Both the position numbers and the translations under genes were made by a program. From CAWUKT01 sp964352215 (GTDB lineage Bacteria; Bacteroidota; Bacteroidia; J057; JADKCL01), in assembly GCA_964352215.1 (NCBI GenBank), contig CAYGRE010000030.1, positions 1 to 64,000 on the forward strand: a stretch of DNA of 64,000 bases. Reading direction: 5' to 3'. Below are positions 35,801-42,681 of the stretch, in pieces; position 1 is the stretch's first letter; each line of letters opens with the position of its first letter. The notes beneath the pieces are model-generated. The model saw only the letters and a list, made by a program, of their open reading frames with translations. It ran no database searches and was not told the DNA's origin.

Positions 35801-36589
35801 ACCGAGATCGAAATTCAGGTCATCCCACGGCCCGTCGTAGCCTTTGTGCAATCCCAGATCATAGGATGTGCTCCCTTCACTGTGAATTTCCAGGACCTCT
35901 CGACCGATGCCCTCAACTGGGTCTGGAATTTTGGCGATGATACCACCATTTCCAACCTGCAGAATCCAGAGCATGAATATACGGCCCCCGGCATTTATGA
36001 CGTGACCTTGACTGCGATTGGCCCCGGCGGTTGTGCGGCAGTTTCTGAACCGATCCAGATCGAAGTCGGAGAAGCCCCCATCGCAGCGTTCACATCAGAT
36101 CCTGCCTTCCCGGTCGAATTGTACCTGCCCGCCACGGATGTACAGTTCATCAACCAGTCACAATTTGCAAACACCTACCTCTGGGACTTTGGCGACGGCG
36201 TCGCTTCTGACCTGGAGGATCCGATGCACGACTTCACGGCACCAGGCACCTATTATGTACGCCTCCTGGCCCGCGATGAATATGGCTGTGCCGATACGGT
36301 TCTACATGGTCCCTATGTCGTGCTCGCCCCTGATTTGTTTATCCCGAACGTGTTCAGCCCGAACGATGACGACATCAACGACCGCTTCCTGGTCGAGTAC
36401 AACGGCTCCCAACCCTTTGACCTGCAAGTCTTTGATCGCTGGGGCGTCCGCGTCTACCAGAGCAAGAACAAAGTGCAGGGATGGAATGGCCAGGATGAAA
36501 AAGGAAGTGCCGTAGCAGAAGGTGTCTATTTTTACAGCCTGGTGGTCGGAGACCGCGAATATGCCGGTGAAATTACCTTGGTCCGCTGA
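32900..36589 (+). CDS. T9SS type B secreted protein: choice-of-anchor L, Ig-like repeats, PKD, CHU_C
   Basis: A 1229-residue exported protein. The signal peptide ends at SPVTAQ (about residue 27). A choice-of-anchor-L-type domain (about 28-260) has LTSGQAVLAIGPN and YVFGSDEYDEYV. Next is a Calx-beta-like stretch, then seven repeats built on DAGPDxxxCxGD and WSPxxGLxxPxxxxP-type motifs. Two PKD domains follow (VWNFGDDTTISNLQNPEHEY, YLWDFGDGVASDLEDPMHDF). The C-terminal gliding-type domain (LFIPNVFSPNDDDINDRF through VYFYSLVVGDREY) is the type B signal for T9SS export. It is probably a cell-surface adhesin or matrix protein. ATG at 32900 preferred over a GTG at 32885. Confidence 0.93.
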   Translation: MGKVSKNLLACVTLLLISWFVSPVTAQLTVTPVNNGQTLANNITSNGVIVSNVTFTCPTDAAGTFNGTNSNIGLGSGVLLTSGQAVLAIGPNSSGSTGNNNLGNGDPVLDSISGVVTFDACILEFDLVPYCDTIQIRYVFGSDEYDEYVCASVNDVFAFLISGPGYPSPTNIAVVPGTNIPVAINSVNNGTVGNNGSPTGPGCNLNNSQYFVTNNTGASIEYDGFTTVLSAFAPVQACQTYHLKLAIADGGDGIFDSGVFLELNGISCTSIPQFISVDPFINHPTSTVLVEDCIDGGFQFNRGGDISQSATINYQVQGTATNGGDFSTLLTGSVTFPANVASVSLPIDPLPDGVSEGLEDIIVIVQDSLCFGSQADTAILIIDDLPPSDAGPDLTFCAGDTGQLLGVPVTNANYDWVPATGLSNPNIPDPEVTLTQGGTFSYIFNVSLANGCIASDTALVVVQPRPDLAMFPDASFCEGEGGAQIGAVASGGVAPLYYTWWCDSTATFCGLDSAFDDDPFANPTVSTWYYVQVTGSNGCLSAVDSIFVDVLPKPIIDAGPDQYICPDSAPGVIINPTVSNATGPFTYQWSPALGLNDPTILNPFARPDTTTIYSLVVTAGNGCSSELTTIDTNATVSVIVHPEPIAIAHLPSDEIDLCFGDSVILQGAGVSAGPDYTFQYSPVSGLSNPNVQSPSASPGLTTEYVLTVFSNGCPSAGDTVRVVVHPQPTIDAGVDFEICLGEEGQLDGEVDVTSNDTYVLNWSPTDGIIGASNVPNPIVSPDTTTTYVLTAFSEEWGCYGTPDSVTVNVNSTPIADAGPSLNICAGDTVVLNGSFGYTTTLPAPINQVYYGWSPNQSLSDSTLLDPSAWPGQSIFYTLTVSHENCSTTDSMLVTVNPMPIAAVLADTNVICGGDSVQLTASGGVGNASFTWTPANGLDDPASADPMASPDETTLYSIVVEENGCVDSTEIEIQVIPRPVVAFVQSQIIGCAPFTVNFQDLSTDALNWVWNFGDDTTISNLQNPEHEYTAPGIYDVTLTAIGPGGCAAVSEPIQIEVGEAPIAAFTSDPAFPVELYLPATDVQFINQSQFANTYLWDFGDGVASDLEDPMHDFTAPGTYYVRLLARDEYGCADTVLHGPYVVLAPDLFIPNVFSPNDDDINDRFLVEYNGSQPFDLQVFDRWGVRVYQSKNKVQGWNGQDEKGSAVAEGVYFYSLVVGDREYAGEITLVR

Positions 36590-36657
36590 GGATGGAACAT
36601 TATTTGCGGGGTCTAGGGTGATTCCTTTAAAATAGGTAGTTTTACCACTGGAGCACC

Positions 36658-37752
36658 ATGATCAAGATCATCGACTGGTACATCATCCGGAAGTTCCTCG
36701 GGACCTTCTTCTTCATCCTGCTGATAATATTGGCGGTATGTATCGTGATTGATGTCGCGGAAAAAATTGATGATTTCATCGAGCGGAAGCCCCCAATTGA
36801 CCTGCTGATCGGCAGCTATTACGTCAACTTCATGCTCTTCTTTGGGAATCTGCTCAGTCCCATCTGCATATTCCTGGCCGTGATCTACTTCACGTCCCGA
36901 ATGACCAACAATGTAGAAATCGTTTCGCTCTTGAGCAGTGGGGTGAGCTTTTACCGGGTATTGGCCCCTTATTTGGTCACTGCCCTTGCCCTGACTGCCC
37001 TGTCCTTTTACCTGAATGCCTACCTCGTTCCGGTTGCGACAAAATCCCGCATCGATTTTGAAAACGATTACCTCAAAGCGAAAGTGGTCAACCGGGATGT
37101 CAACATTCACAAAAAAATCGATTACAATGCGGAGACGGGCGAAGAGACTTTTATCTATCTCTACTCCTTCAACCAACTGGTCAACGAAGGCTATATGTTC
37201 TCGATGGAGGTAATCAAGGACAAAGACATTGTCAAAAAAATCAATGCCAGTAAGATCGTCTGGAATGATACCCTGGAAAATTGGCGACTGGAAAATGTAA
37301 AAGTCCACTCCTTTGCGGAACGGTCTGAAAGCATTACCGAAATACCCACCATGGATACCTTTCTGCTGCTTACCCCAGATGATATTTTCATCAAGGATAT
37401 GAAAGCTGAGAGTATGACGATGACCCAGTTGTACCCGAGTGTGGAATTGGAACGCATGCGTGGATCGGGCCTGGATGGGCCTTTGGAAGCTGAGATTTAC
37501 AAGCGTTATGCTTATCCATTTGCCTCGGTCATTCTTACCATCATCGGTTTTGCAGTATCGACCCGAAAACGCCGGGGGGGCACCCCTCTCCAGATCGGAA
37601 TCGGCCTGGTAATAGCCTTTGCCTATGTGATCCTGGTAGTTACCGGGCAGTCCCTTGCTGGTGAAGATATCCCCATGTGGTTTTCAATTTGGCTCCCCAA
37701 TATCATATTCTTTGCCATTGGAGTATTTCTGCTCCGCATTGCACGTAAATAA
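36658..37752 (+). CDS. LptF/LptG family LPS export permease, short form (probably LptG)
   Basis: A 364-residue inner-membrane permease. N-terminal helices (GTFFFILLIILAVCIVID) and a VEIVSLLSSGVSFYRVLAPY segment precede a periplasmic domain. The C-terminal helices start at YAYPFASVILTIIGFAVST with RKRRGGTPLQIGIGLVIAFAY. The length and the single compact periplasmic domain match the LptG-type partner of the longer LptF-type proteins at 1-1808 and 3263-5047. Its stop lies 2 bp before the next ATG, so it is co-translated with the hydrolase. Confidence 0.92.
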   Translation: MIKIIDWYIIRKFLGTFFFILLIILAVCIVIDVAEKIDDFIERKPPIDLLIGSYYVNFMLFFGNLLSPICIFLAVIYFTSRMTNNVEIVSLLSSGVSFYRVLAPYLVTALALTALSFYLNAYLVPVATKSRIDFENDYLKAKVVNRDVNIHKKIDYNAETGEETFIYLYSFNQLVNEGYMFSMEVIKDKDIVKKINASKIVWNDTLENWRLENVKVHSFAERSESITEIPTMDTFLLLTPDDIFIKDMKAESMTMTQLYPSVELERMRGSGLDGPLEAEIYKRYAYPFASVILTIIGFAVSTRKRRGGTPLQIGIGLVIAFAYVILVVTGQSLAGEDIPMWFSIWLPNIIFFAIGVFLLRIARK

Positions 37753-37754
37753 CC

Positions 37755-39527
37755 ATGTTTTCTTACCAATCTCCTGACCGCAAGCAGTTTCGTTCGCTCA
37801 AGGTCACCTCCCGCTATCTCACTATGCGCGATGGGGTCCGTATTGCTGTGGATATTCTCTTTCCCCAACCCTACGACTTCAGCCGTCCACTCCCCACCCT
37901 GATCAATCAGACCCGGTATTGGCGGAGACCCGTATTGAACCCTCCTTTCTCCTGGTTCCTGTCTCCCTTTTTGGGTTTTGAAGGCGGGATGATGAAAGAA
38001 TTGGTGATGAACGGATTCGTTTTTGTCAACGTAGATGCCAGGGGAACGGGTGCTTCTTTTGGTTCACGGATGTACCCCTGGTCAGAGGATGAGGTCGAGG
38101 ACGGGCGCGAAGTGGTGGATTGGATTGTGCAGCAGTCCTGGTCCAATGGCAAGGTGGGTGCAATCGGCATCTCCTATACCGGAACTTCCGCAGAATTTCT
38201 CGCGACCCGGCAACACCCGGCAGTCAAAGCCTATATGCCTCTCTTTTCTTTGTACGACATCTACGACGGCATCGCCCTGCCCGGTGGGGTTCCCCTGGAT
38301 TTCTTTGTCCAGAACTGGGGCCGGTTCAATGAAATGATGGACAACAACCGGTTTCCCCTGCCGATCCCGCTGGCGCAACTGGTCCTGAAGGGGGTGGCCG
38401 CGGTCAATGGAGACCAGGCTGCCCTGAAAGCTGCCATTGCGGAGCACCAGGGGAATCTGAATGTAAATGAAACCTCCCGGGGGGTGATCTACCGGGACCA
38501 AACCCCAGCCAGTAAGGTGGTGGAAAATATGAATACCTTCAGCCCGCACACCTATCAGCAACAGATCAATGGCAGCGGTGGTGCCTTTGTAAGTGCCAGC
38601 GGCTGGCACGATGGCGCCTACCAGCATGCGGCCATCAAGCGTTTCCTGAATCTGAAAACCCCCACCAATAAATTGGTGATTGGCCCCTGGAGTCATGGGG
38701 GTGCCTTTCACACCAGCCCCGGATATTCTTCGAAAGTCAAAGACAGTGTGGTGGGCATGCCGATCAGCTATTTCGACCATTTCCTCAAGGGCTATGATAC
38801 CCCTTTTGTAGATCAACCGCAGGTGCAGTACTTCACCATGGGGGAAGAAAAATGGAAGACCGCAGACCAATGGCCTCCGGAGGGATTGGTCGAGGCCAAT
38901 TTGTTCATGGGGCGGTGGGGTGATTTACAGACCGAATTGCCCGACTATACCGAATCCAGAGAACTGGCACATGATCCTCACATGCGATCGGGAACCAACT
39001 CGCGTTGGCGGGCCCTGATAGGCTTGGTGCGCACCCACAAATACTATCCGGATCGGCAGGAGACGACCCGCATCCTCTTGCGGTTTGAGACCGAAGAATT
39101 AGCGAGTGACCTGGAAGTTACCGGGCATCCCATGGTCGAATTGTGGGTAAGGACCCAGGAAAAAGATGCTGCATTTTTCGTCTACCTCGACGATGTCCTC
39201 CCCAACGGAGAAGTCAGGTACATCACTGAAGGTATGCTGAGGGCCATTCATCGGGAACTAACCCCTACCCCATTCCATGCAGATTGTGTTCCGCAACGCA
39301 GCTACCTGGAAGCGGATGCCCGTCCTTTGGATACCACTGCCCCCAATCGTTTATTTTTTGATCTTTTGCCTACTTCTTACCGATTTAAAAAAGGCCACCA
39401 GATTCGGGTCTCGATTGCCACGGGTGACAAAGACCATTTTGGAGAGGTGACGCGGGAAGGGGCAAAGTTTGGTATTCTGGTAGGTGGAGAATTCGCTTCC
39501 CGGATTGTGTTGCCAGTGAAGGTGTAA
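37755..39527 (+). CDS. CocE/NonD family hydrolase (peptidase S15-like)
   Basis: A 590-residue alpha/beta hydrolase of the X-Pro dipeptidyl-peptidase/cocaine-esterase type. The N-terminal strand MRDGVRIAVDILFP, the oxyanion region VFVNVDARGTGAS and the nucleophile Ser in GISYTGTSAEF are followed by the lid. The acid and His are probably in SASGWHDGAYQ and IGPWSHGG. The C-terminal jelly-roll domain (about 400-590) has LVRTHKYYPDRQE and HQIRVSIATGDKDHF. No signal peptide is seen, so it may be cytoplasmic. The substrate could be a peptide or an ester. Co-transcribed with the LptG-type gene. Confidence 0.92.
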   Translation: MFSYQSPDRKQFRSLKVTSRYLTMRDGVRIAVDILFPQPYDFSRPLPTLINQTRYWRRPVLNPPFSWFLSPFLGFEGGMMKELVMNGFVFVNVDARGTGASFGSRMYPWSEDEVEDGREVVDWIVQQSWSNGKVGAIGISYTGTSAEFLATRQHPAVKAYMPLFSLYDIYDGIALPGGVPLDFFVQNWGRFNEMMDNNRFPLPIPLAQLVLKGVAAVNGDQAALKAAIAEHQGNLNVNETSRGVIYRDQTPASKVVENMNTFSPHTYQQQINGSGGAFVSASGWHDGAYQHAAIKRFLNLKTPTNKLVIGPWSHGGAFHTSPGYSSKVKDSVVGMPISYFDHFLKGYDTPFVDQPQVQYFTMGEEKWKTADQWPPEGLVEANLFMGRWGDLQTELPDYTESRELAHDPHMRSGTNSRWRALIGLVRTHKYYPDRQETTRILLRFETEELASDLEVTGHPMVELWVRTQEKDAAFFVYLDDVLPNGEVRYITEGMLRAIHRELTPTPFHADCVPQRSYLEADARPLDTTAPNRLFFDLLPTSYRFKKGHQIRVSIATGDKDHFGEVTREGAKFGILVGGEFASRIVLPVKV

Positions 39528-39654
39528 GGGATAGATTTTTGTATTGGCTTGACAAATCATCATGTACAGCTCCTGAATGGTCTTTTCCCAGTAAGACCAT
39601 GTTTGGGGGTCGGTGGGAGCACATCCAGACCGGACTCTTGAATGTTTGAGGAAT

Positions 39655-39754
39655 GAGCATGCATTTGGCTGGACCTGAGTTCTTATTTGGCTGGACCTGA
39701 GCATGCATTTGGCTGGACCTGAGTACGCAATGGGCTGGACCTGAGCATGCACAG
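39655..39754. repeat. 22-bp tandem repeat, about 4.5 copies
   Basis: Units begin at 39655, 39677, 39699, 39721 and 39743 (partial). All full units end in GGCTGGACCT, and units 1 and 3 are identical with a GCATGC core. The period is not a multiple of three, so the array is not a protein repeat. Confidence 0.92.
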
Positions 39755-39760
39755 CCTCTG

Positions 39761-39975
39761 GGACAGCCAGCTTCGGTTCGGACCGGAGTCCGAGGGGCGC
39801 ACGGGGGACGGCCAGCTTCGGTTCGGACCGTAGTCCGAGGGGCGCTCGGGGGCCAGCCAGCTTCGGTCCGGACCGGAGTCCGAGGGGCTGGAGTGCAGCC
39901 AGCTTGGGTCCGGACCGGAGCCCAGTGGGGCTGGAGAGCGATTCAGCTTCGGTCTTGACCGAAGAGCGCTATCGT
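39761..39975. repeat. 42-45 bp imperfect tandem repeat with hairpin cores, five copies
   Basis: CAGCTTCGG-type starts lie at 39768, 39813, 39858, 39900 and 39944, giving periods of 45, 45, 42 and 44. The early units carry CGGAC CGGA GTCCG, a stem with a 4-nt loop. The last carries CTTCGGTC TT GACCGAAG, a perfect 8-bp stem. The pattern resembles repetitive extragenic palindromic elements. The high GC contrasts with the AT-richer 44-bp array beyond the gap. Confidence 0.88.
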
Positions 39976-40042
39976 AAAACCTGGACAATACTCCAGGGAA
40001 ACCTATTGTCGAGTCATGTTGGTCATTCGCCTTACTCGAGTC

Positions 40043-40142
40043 NNNNNNNNNNNNNNNNNNNNNNNNNNNNNNNNNNNNNNNNNNNNNNNNNNNNNNNNNN
40101 NNNNNNNNNNNNNNNNNNNNNNNNNNNNNNNNNNNNNNNNNN
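40043..40142. other. scaffold gap (100 N)
   Basis: Exactly 100 ambiguous bases, the conventional filler for a gap of unknown size. The base run on the left (ACTCGAGTC at 40034-40042) matches the end of the 44-bp unit that begins on the right. The gap therefore sits inside, or at the edge of, the 44-bp tandem array, and its true length is unknown. Confidence 0.95.
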
Positions 40143-40291
40143 CCCAATTGCTGCGACTCATATTTCACATACGTCCAACTCGAGTCCCCAATTGCTGCGA
40201 CTCATATTTCACATACGTCCAACTCGAGTCCCCAATTGCTGTGACTCATATTTCACATACGTCCAACTCGAGTCCCCAATTGCTGCGACTG
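40143..40291. repeat. 44-bp tandem repeat, three full copies plus a fragment
   Basis: Units at 40143-40186, 40187-40230 and 40231-40274 (one base changed), then the first 16-17 bp of a fourth. Each ends with the 8-bp palindrome ACTCGAGT plus C. There are no spacers between units, so this is not a CRISPR array. The period is not a multiple of three. The copy number is unknown because the assembly breaks here. Confidence 0.95.
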
Positions 40292-40343
40292 TTTTTTGGC
40301 CCACACTCAAGCGCATTGAACTCTCAAAACGAATAGGAATTCT

Positions 40344-40625
40344 TTACTTCAGCACATCGCCGATCTCCGGCATTTTCTTGAACATGGCATTGGCAAAGGG
40401 GCATAGCGGCAGGATTTTCTTGCCTTCTTTCCGGGCCATTTCCACCACCGCAAGGAGCATTTGCTTGCCTATTCCTTTGCCTTGTCCCCCGGGTTCCACC
40501 TCCGTATGGTCGATAATGATCAATTGATCCCCGGCCAGGGAATAGGTCATCGCCCCCAGCTTTTCACTTCCGTCACGGGCAATGGCAGCCCCTTTGTGTC
40601 CGATGGTCTTTACAACAATGTCCAT
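40344..40625 (-). CDS. small GNAT acetyltransferase, YjdJ/Gtn1 type, 93 aa
   Basis: A short single-domain GNAT protein of the YjdJ-like group. The core is a beta strand with LGAMTYSLAGDQLIIIDHTEV, then the acetyl-CoA loop PGGQGKGIGKQML, then a helix, and the C-terminal ILPLCPFANAMFKKMPE that is typical of this group (Cys-Pro-Phe). The full length of about 90-95 residues is normal for the group. Substrate unknown. ATG at 40625. It lies just right of the repeat region. Confidence 0.88.
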   Translation of the reverse strand: MDIVVKTIGHKGAAIARDGSEKLGAMTYSLAGDQLIIIDHTEVEPGGQGKGIGKQMLLAVVEMARKEGKKILPLCPFANAMFKKMPEIGDVLK

Positions 40626-40712
40626 AGAATTTAATTTAAATGCTCCGGTCGATACTTTAGGAAATAGAAAACGCTACAAATTGTTTGAAGGTATTGTCCT
40701 CTTCGAACCAAC

Positions 40713-40742
40713 AAAAAAGGCCAGCCTCATAAGAGACCAGCC
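40713..40742 (-). terminator. intrinsic terminator of micro-protein unit 1
   Basis: On the minus strand GGCTGGTCTC, 4-nt loop, GAGGCTGGCC pair over 10 bp (three G-U pairs), followed directly by TTTTTT. It lies about 97 bp past the stop of the 33-residue micro-gene at 40840-40941 and isolates it from the acetyltransferase gene. Confidence 0.8.
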
Positions 40743-40839
40743 TAGTCAGCAAACCTTACCATGATTACCTGAATCTTGGGGGAGCTTATTTCACCCGATG
40801 ATGGGAGAAGTTGATGGTAACAAGGTTAAGAATACTAAC

Positions 40840-40941
40840 TTATTTTCCATTGTTCAGTGTCATTCTGAAAATCCCAGTGGCGATGATTGCGAGGGCGATT
40901 CCGATTCCAGTTGCGACTTCGATGAATACTACATTTTCCAT
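40840..40941 (-). CDS. 33-aa single-helix membrane micro-protein (family member 1)
   Basis: Starts MENVVFIEVATGIGIALAII and ends RMTLNNGK. One membrane helix (about residues 9-25) follows an acidic N-terminus with Glu2 and Glu8; Gly12, Gly14, Gly23 and Arg26 match the three micro-proteins at 44215-44605 without gaps. A full AGGAGG at 40950-40955 sits 8 bp before the ATG. It has its own terminator (40713-40742). It is too short for normal gene finders. I do not recognise it. Possibilities are a small subunit of a membrane complex, a regulator, or a type I toxin-like peptide. Confidence 0.72.
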   Translation of the reverse strand: MENVVFIEVATGIGIALAIIATGIFRMTLNNGK

Positions 40942-40949
40942 GATGTTTT

Positions 40950-40955
40950 CCTCCT
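40950..40955 (-). promoter_or_regulatory. strong Shine-Dalgarno site of micro-protein 1
   Basis: The minus strand reads TAAGGAGG followed by eight bases and ATG. A perfect site of this kind is unusual in Bacteroidota and argues that the 33-codon frame is translated. Confidence 0.72.
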
Positions 40956-41103
40956 TAGTGTGGTTAATTTTTAGCAGTTGTTGTTTTTGCTTTACACCTA
41001 AATGTACGCTGCTATTCCGGGCAGGGATGTCGAAAACAAGCCAATGGAGACGATGGGCTAGTGGATGGAGGGAATGTGGCAGGGAATGGACCGAAAAAAG
41101 AGG

Positions 41104-41188
41104 AGGTGCTACCTATGAATAGGTGCTACCTATGAATAGGTGCTACCTGTGAATAGGTGCTACCTGTGAATAGGTGCTACCAATAAAT
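41104..41188. repeat. 17-bp tandem repeat, five copies
   Basis: Units of AGGTGCTACCTATGAAT start at 41104, 41121, 41138, 41155 and 41172. Copies 3 and 4 change one base, and copy 5 changes its second half. Each unit begins with AGGT GCT ACCT, a short inverted repeat. It is the fourth tandem-repeat family within 1.6 kb. Confidence 0.95.
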
Positions 41189-41313
41189 GGATTCTCCCCT
41201 CCCCCTTTTCTATTTCCTCGGGATTTCGCTAATTTCAGGACATCCATATAGAAAACCCGTGGTCATTCATAAAGAAAACCAGTGATCAGCCGTAGAAACA
41301 ACCCAGATTCTCT

Positions 41314-41508
41314 ATGAAACTCCTTTTTCTCGCGGTATTGACAAGCTTACTTTCCAGCACCGCTTTCACACAAACCAACTTCCAATCCGGATACGTTATT
41401 CTAGCCGACGGAGAACGAATCGAGGGCTATTTGAATTTCCAGGACCGGGAAAAGAACCCCAGGGAGGCGGTATTTCGGACAGCGCCAGAAGGAGAATCCC
41501 GTGTCTAC
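41314..41508 (+). pseudogene. 5' fragment of a secreted Bacteroidota protein gene
   Basis: The first 65 codons read as a genuine gene start: signal peptide MKLLFLAVLTSLLSSTAF, then FQSGYVILADGERIEGYLNF and QDREKNPREAVFR. This is a common opening of Bacteroidota outer-membrane-type proteins (GYI...DGxxIxGYI...NP). After about 41508 the frame stays open to 41832, but those codons are antisense to the gene fragment on the other strand and look like random Ser/Arg/Ala sequence. The gene is therefore cut by a junction at about 41508-41525. Confidence 0.68.
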
Positions 41509-41509
41509 C

Positions 41510-42625
41510 TGCCCATTTTTTCCCACTCCCACAGTTCCAGCCAACCGGTTGCAGTAGCTACCCGAATGAGTATCCTGATTTGGGCCAGTAATTCTCCCAG
41601 GGTTTCAACTTTAGCAGTTTGGGACTCCAGAAGGACGATGTCCTCCATCTCGATCAGGGCATCGAGCATGGCAAGCCGTTGCTTGGCGGTGGCATTTTCC
41701 CCGACCTCTTTGCGTACCGCCAGCATGGTTTCACTCAATGCCTCGAGGCGGGAGAGGGCTGGCGGGACATCCTTGAATTCGGTCACCAGGTCGGTGATGG
41801 CTTTGCCAACCGGATGCCCGGCAGGTAGCTGAGCCACATAAACATCCAACTTCGTAAGGTCTAGGGCTGGTACAGGGCATCCATGTCTTTGATCAGGTCA
41901 TCGAATTGTTTCCGTTGAGCAGTGGAAAGCTTGGTCTGATGCACTGTCAGAAAATCACGGACTGCGCTGAGGTCAGTGGGTTGAGGTTGACCGTGTATTT
42001 TGATCCTCAGATCCATAAATGCAGGATAAGACTCCGATATGGACTTGGAAACGGCGCGAATGCGCAAGGTCAGGTTGTCATCTGCCCGGTGCGGCAGGTC
42101 TCGAACCGCTTGTTTGATCAAGAAAAAATGCTCTGAGATACGCTGCCCGTCTTTGAGCAACCAATCGAAAAAGTCTCTTCCCCATTGGGCTTCGTCTTCC
42201 GCCTGCTTGGCACCCCGGTAATAACGCGCCCTTCGCAAGATCCAGCCATCGTCAGCCGCAAAGAGGAAGTTTTCCAATTGAAATTGCTTGAGCCGGGAAT
42301 ATGAATTCGCCTCGTCCCAAAAGTCAGGAAACGGCGTTGTGGCAAGGATTTGCCCCAGGAAGATATGTTCTTTCGCAGCCAGGTCAATTACCTCCTGCTT
42401 GTACCGCGCACGCTGAACCCCACCCGGCTTTTCACATGGTTCCTTAGGCATATTGATGCTGCCATCCTTGCAGAACCACCGAATATCGCGGTATGGACCA
42501 CGCGCGTCCAATTTATAGGCAGCTACCATAGTTGCAATCTGGTCCGTGCCATTGGCAGGTTGTTGCCCCTGGGAGTCTGACAATGAAAACAAGAAGATCG
42601 ACAGGATCAACACAAAAATTCGCAT
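41510..42625 (-). pseudogene. frameshifted, 3'-truncated PEP/pyruvate-binding (PEP-synthase-like) protein
   Basis: Frame one (42625 to 41861) has a signal peptide (MRIFVLILSIFLFSLSDSQG), YRDIRWFCKDGSINMP, EHIFLGQILATTPFPDFWDE, RLKQFQLENFLFAADDGWIL and FMDLRIKIHGQPQ. It resembles the N-terminal helical region of Bacteroidota PEP/pyruvate-binding-domain proteins of about 1000 residues. It stops at LYQP, but one base over the reading goes on (ALDLTKLDVYVAQLPAG to ATGWLELWEWE), so a 1-bp deletion near 41865 is likely. The chain then ends at a junction with the inverted fragment at 41314. All catalytic domains are missing. The family call is by memory of pattern and is moderate. Confidence 0.65.
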
Positions 42626-42681
42626 GGGCAGAACTACGCAATTAGTGCCTGATTTCCAATGCCTAATCCCGGATATTTTCC

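Larger units (their letters stand above)
39528..40343. other. gene-free repeat region around the scaffold gap
   Basis: About 800 bp without a convincing gene. It holds an inverted repeat (ATGGTCTT, 8-nt loop, AAGACCAT) at 39577-39600, then 22-bp repeats, then units of 42-45 bp with hairpin potential, then the 100-N gap, then 44-bp repeats. It is the most structurally unusual stretch of the window. Confidence 0.85.
40942..41313. other. intergenic region with promoter of micro-unit 1 and a 17-bp array
   Basis: Between the micro-gene start and the broken gene at 41314. The left part must hold the micro-gene promoter. 41104-41188 is a 17-bp tandem array. 41227-41290 has loosely repeated AGAAAACC motifs. 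I see no further gene. Confidence 0.65.

Noticed and set aside
39577..39600. Terminator for the CocE-type gene
   Set aside because: The 8-bp inverted repeat is perfect, but no T-run follows on either strand, so I noted it only as a hairpin.
39683..40168. Protein-coding gene with 15-residue Pro/Ser/Asp/Trp repeats on the minus strand
   Set aside because: Its frame is open only because repeat periods of 45, 45 and 42 keep phase by chance; the next period is 44, the adjoining 22-bp repeats are out of phase, and the frame crosses the 100-N gap. No start signal or domain.
40143..40291. CRISPR array
   Set aside because: The 44-bp units follow one another without spacers and no cas gene is near.
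41509..41832. C-terminal 107 codons of the frame beginning at 41314
   Set aside because: They are antisense to the real minus-strand gene remnant, and composition changes sharply after the junction.
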